From positions 62,001-126,000 of the forward strand of contig CAJNDS010002419.1 of the NCBI GenBank assembly GCA_905221605.1: a stretch of DNA of 64,000 nucleotides, in the 5' to 3' direction. The notes under the pieces were generated by a model. The model was not told the origin of the DNA. It did not search any database and worked only from the letters and a program-made list of their open reading frames with translations. The translations under genes and the position numbers were made by a program. Of the stretch, positions 63,197 through 64,000 are shown one piece after another (positions within the stretch are counted from its first letter, which is position 1; each line of letters starts with the position of its first letter). Source of the DNA: Symbiodinium natans (taxonomy: Eukaryota; Sar; Dinophyceae; Suessiales; Symbiodiniaceae).

Positions 63197-63213
63197 CCTG
63201 CGGTTGTGACTTC

Positions 63214-63289
63214 CCTAAACCCTAAACCCTAAACCCTAAACCCTAAACCCTAAACCCTAAACCCTAAACCCTAAACCCTAAACCCTAAA
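63214..63289. repeat. CCCTAAA array
   Basis: About 11 perfect heptamers directly after the possible stop codon. Then unique DNA and a (TA)n tract (63,608-63,632) with no recognised gene. Confidence 0.95.
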
Positions 63290-63765
63290 TACAAGCATGG
63301 TGAAGGTTTGCGGTGTAGGTTGGGTCCTAGAGGGCGCAGGTTTTTTATGTTTAGGGTCAGGGGTTGAGTTTTCCTAAGCGGGACTCACTACGGGCCCTTA
63401 TTCTGGGGCTAGCAGTTTGTTGCTGTAGCCTAGTCGAAGTTCGAATGACTACCGGAACCCAAATACTTATCAAGGTCATTGCTCTATATTCCCAGTATAA
63501 CAAAACCATAAACGGGAGAAGCAAAAATGAGTCCGTTCAAAAAGTCGATGGGCGCTTAAGCGTACACGTCAGCGGTCGCCTTGCCTCCTATTTATCACCG
63601 AGAAATATACATATATATATATATATATATATTGTAGATATACATCTATATCTAAATACATAGATATTTATATCTAGCTTACTATTGCCTACCGAACTCC
63701 TCAATCAACTTCGCCGGCAAGAGGCAACCCCCGCTCATCAAATTTGACATTTATCAGATTCACAG

Positions 63766-63873
63766 GGAAGTTCACGGTGGAGCAGGAGTATTGGATCGAG
63801 GGCTTCGCCAACAAAGGCGCACTCAAAATCCTTCCCGAAGGATGCTTGGAAGACTGGTTCAAGTACACCACTG
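63766..63873 (+). CDS. Exon, KFTVEQEYWIEGFANKGALK
   Basis: Reads (G)KFTVEQEYWIEGFANKGAL, then KILPEGCLEDWFKYTT. Strong coding character, acceptor TTCACAG|G needing one base upstream. Either a continuation of the giant gene (phase-compatible with a GC donor at 63,190) or an internal exon of the next gene. The right end is uncertain; no domain is recognised. Confidence 0.65.
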
Positions 63874-64000
63874 GCTTTGGACCCTCAAATCCTAAGCCCC
63901 TTAAACACCCCCGAACTCGGGCTGTCTGGAGCCTAAATCCAAACCAAGCCCCATGGCCCCAGGCAAGCTTGGAGGTTGAGGGTTTATGGGCCTTGGAAAT

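Overview
The window looks like nuclear DNA of a dinoflagellate. This rests on four things: TTTAGGG-type telomeric repeats scattered through the whole interior; very short GC3-rich exons in long introns; introns that mostly start with GC (sometimes GA) rather than GT, with AG|G acceptors; and two families that are expanded in dinoflagellates, CbxX/CfxQ AAA+ ATPases and a C5-cytosine-methyltransferase-like retrocopy. The species cannot be named from sequence alone. All exon calls are conceptual and made by eye.

Main content. One giant plus-strand gene appears to cross almost the whole window, entering from the left. About 783-9,270 holds the C-terminal end of a first CbxX/CfxQ-type AAA+ module (FEDY and GNGRTVRN motifs). 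About 9,200-28,450 holds a helical linker in widely spaced exons. About 29,120-45,650 holds a nearly complete second module, assembled exon by exon with compatible reading phases: N-terminal LVGL..VK, Walker [22 protein letters not shown], Walker [39 protein letters not shown] and GNGRTVRN. About 46,690-56,600 is an unrecognised, mostly helical region. About 57,460-62,490 carries at least five in-phase exons that each encode a variant of (S)NRRxSxxK. The reading ends with a TAG at 63,194 or splices on to an exon at 63,766.

Other genes. A one-kilobase intronless, frameshifted C5-methyltransferase-like copy (about 24,225-25,285) sits inside an intron. A few minus-strand exon candidates (13.1-13.3, 16.3 and 27.5 kb) may belong to other genes.

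Non-coding DNA (well over 90 percent) holds tandem TTTAGGG/CCCTAAA arrays and local variants (TTTAGGGG, GGGCTTA, GGGCTTC, CCCTAACA). It also holds several families of about 100-bp foldback elements, a GC-rich minisatellite complex (18.86-21.41 kb), long G/C homopolymers, microsatellites and small segmental duplications.

The most striking pattern is that many exons lie between a CCCTAAA array on the left and a TTTAGGG array on the right. Many introns therefore start with TTTAGGG and end with CCCTAAA and could fold on themselves. A few intron starts resemble the start of the next exon, and one TTTAGGG array is bounded by a perfect 24-bp direct repeat. Together these suggest introns gained by insertion of telomere-like repeat DNA.
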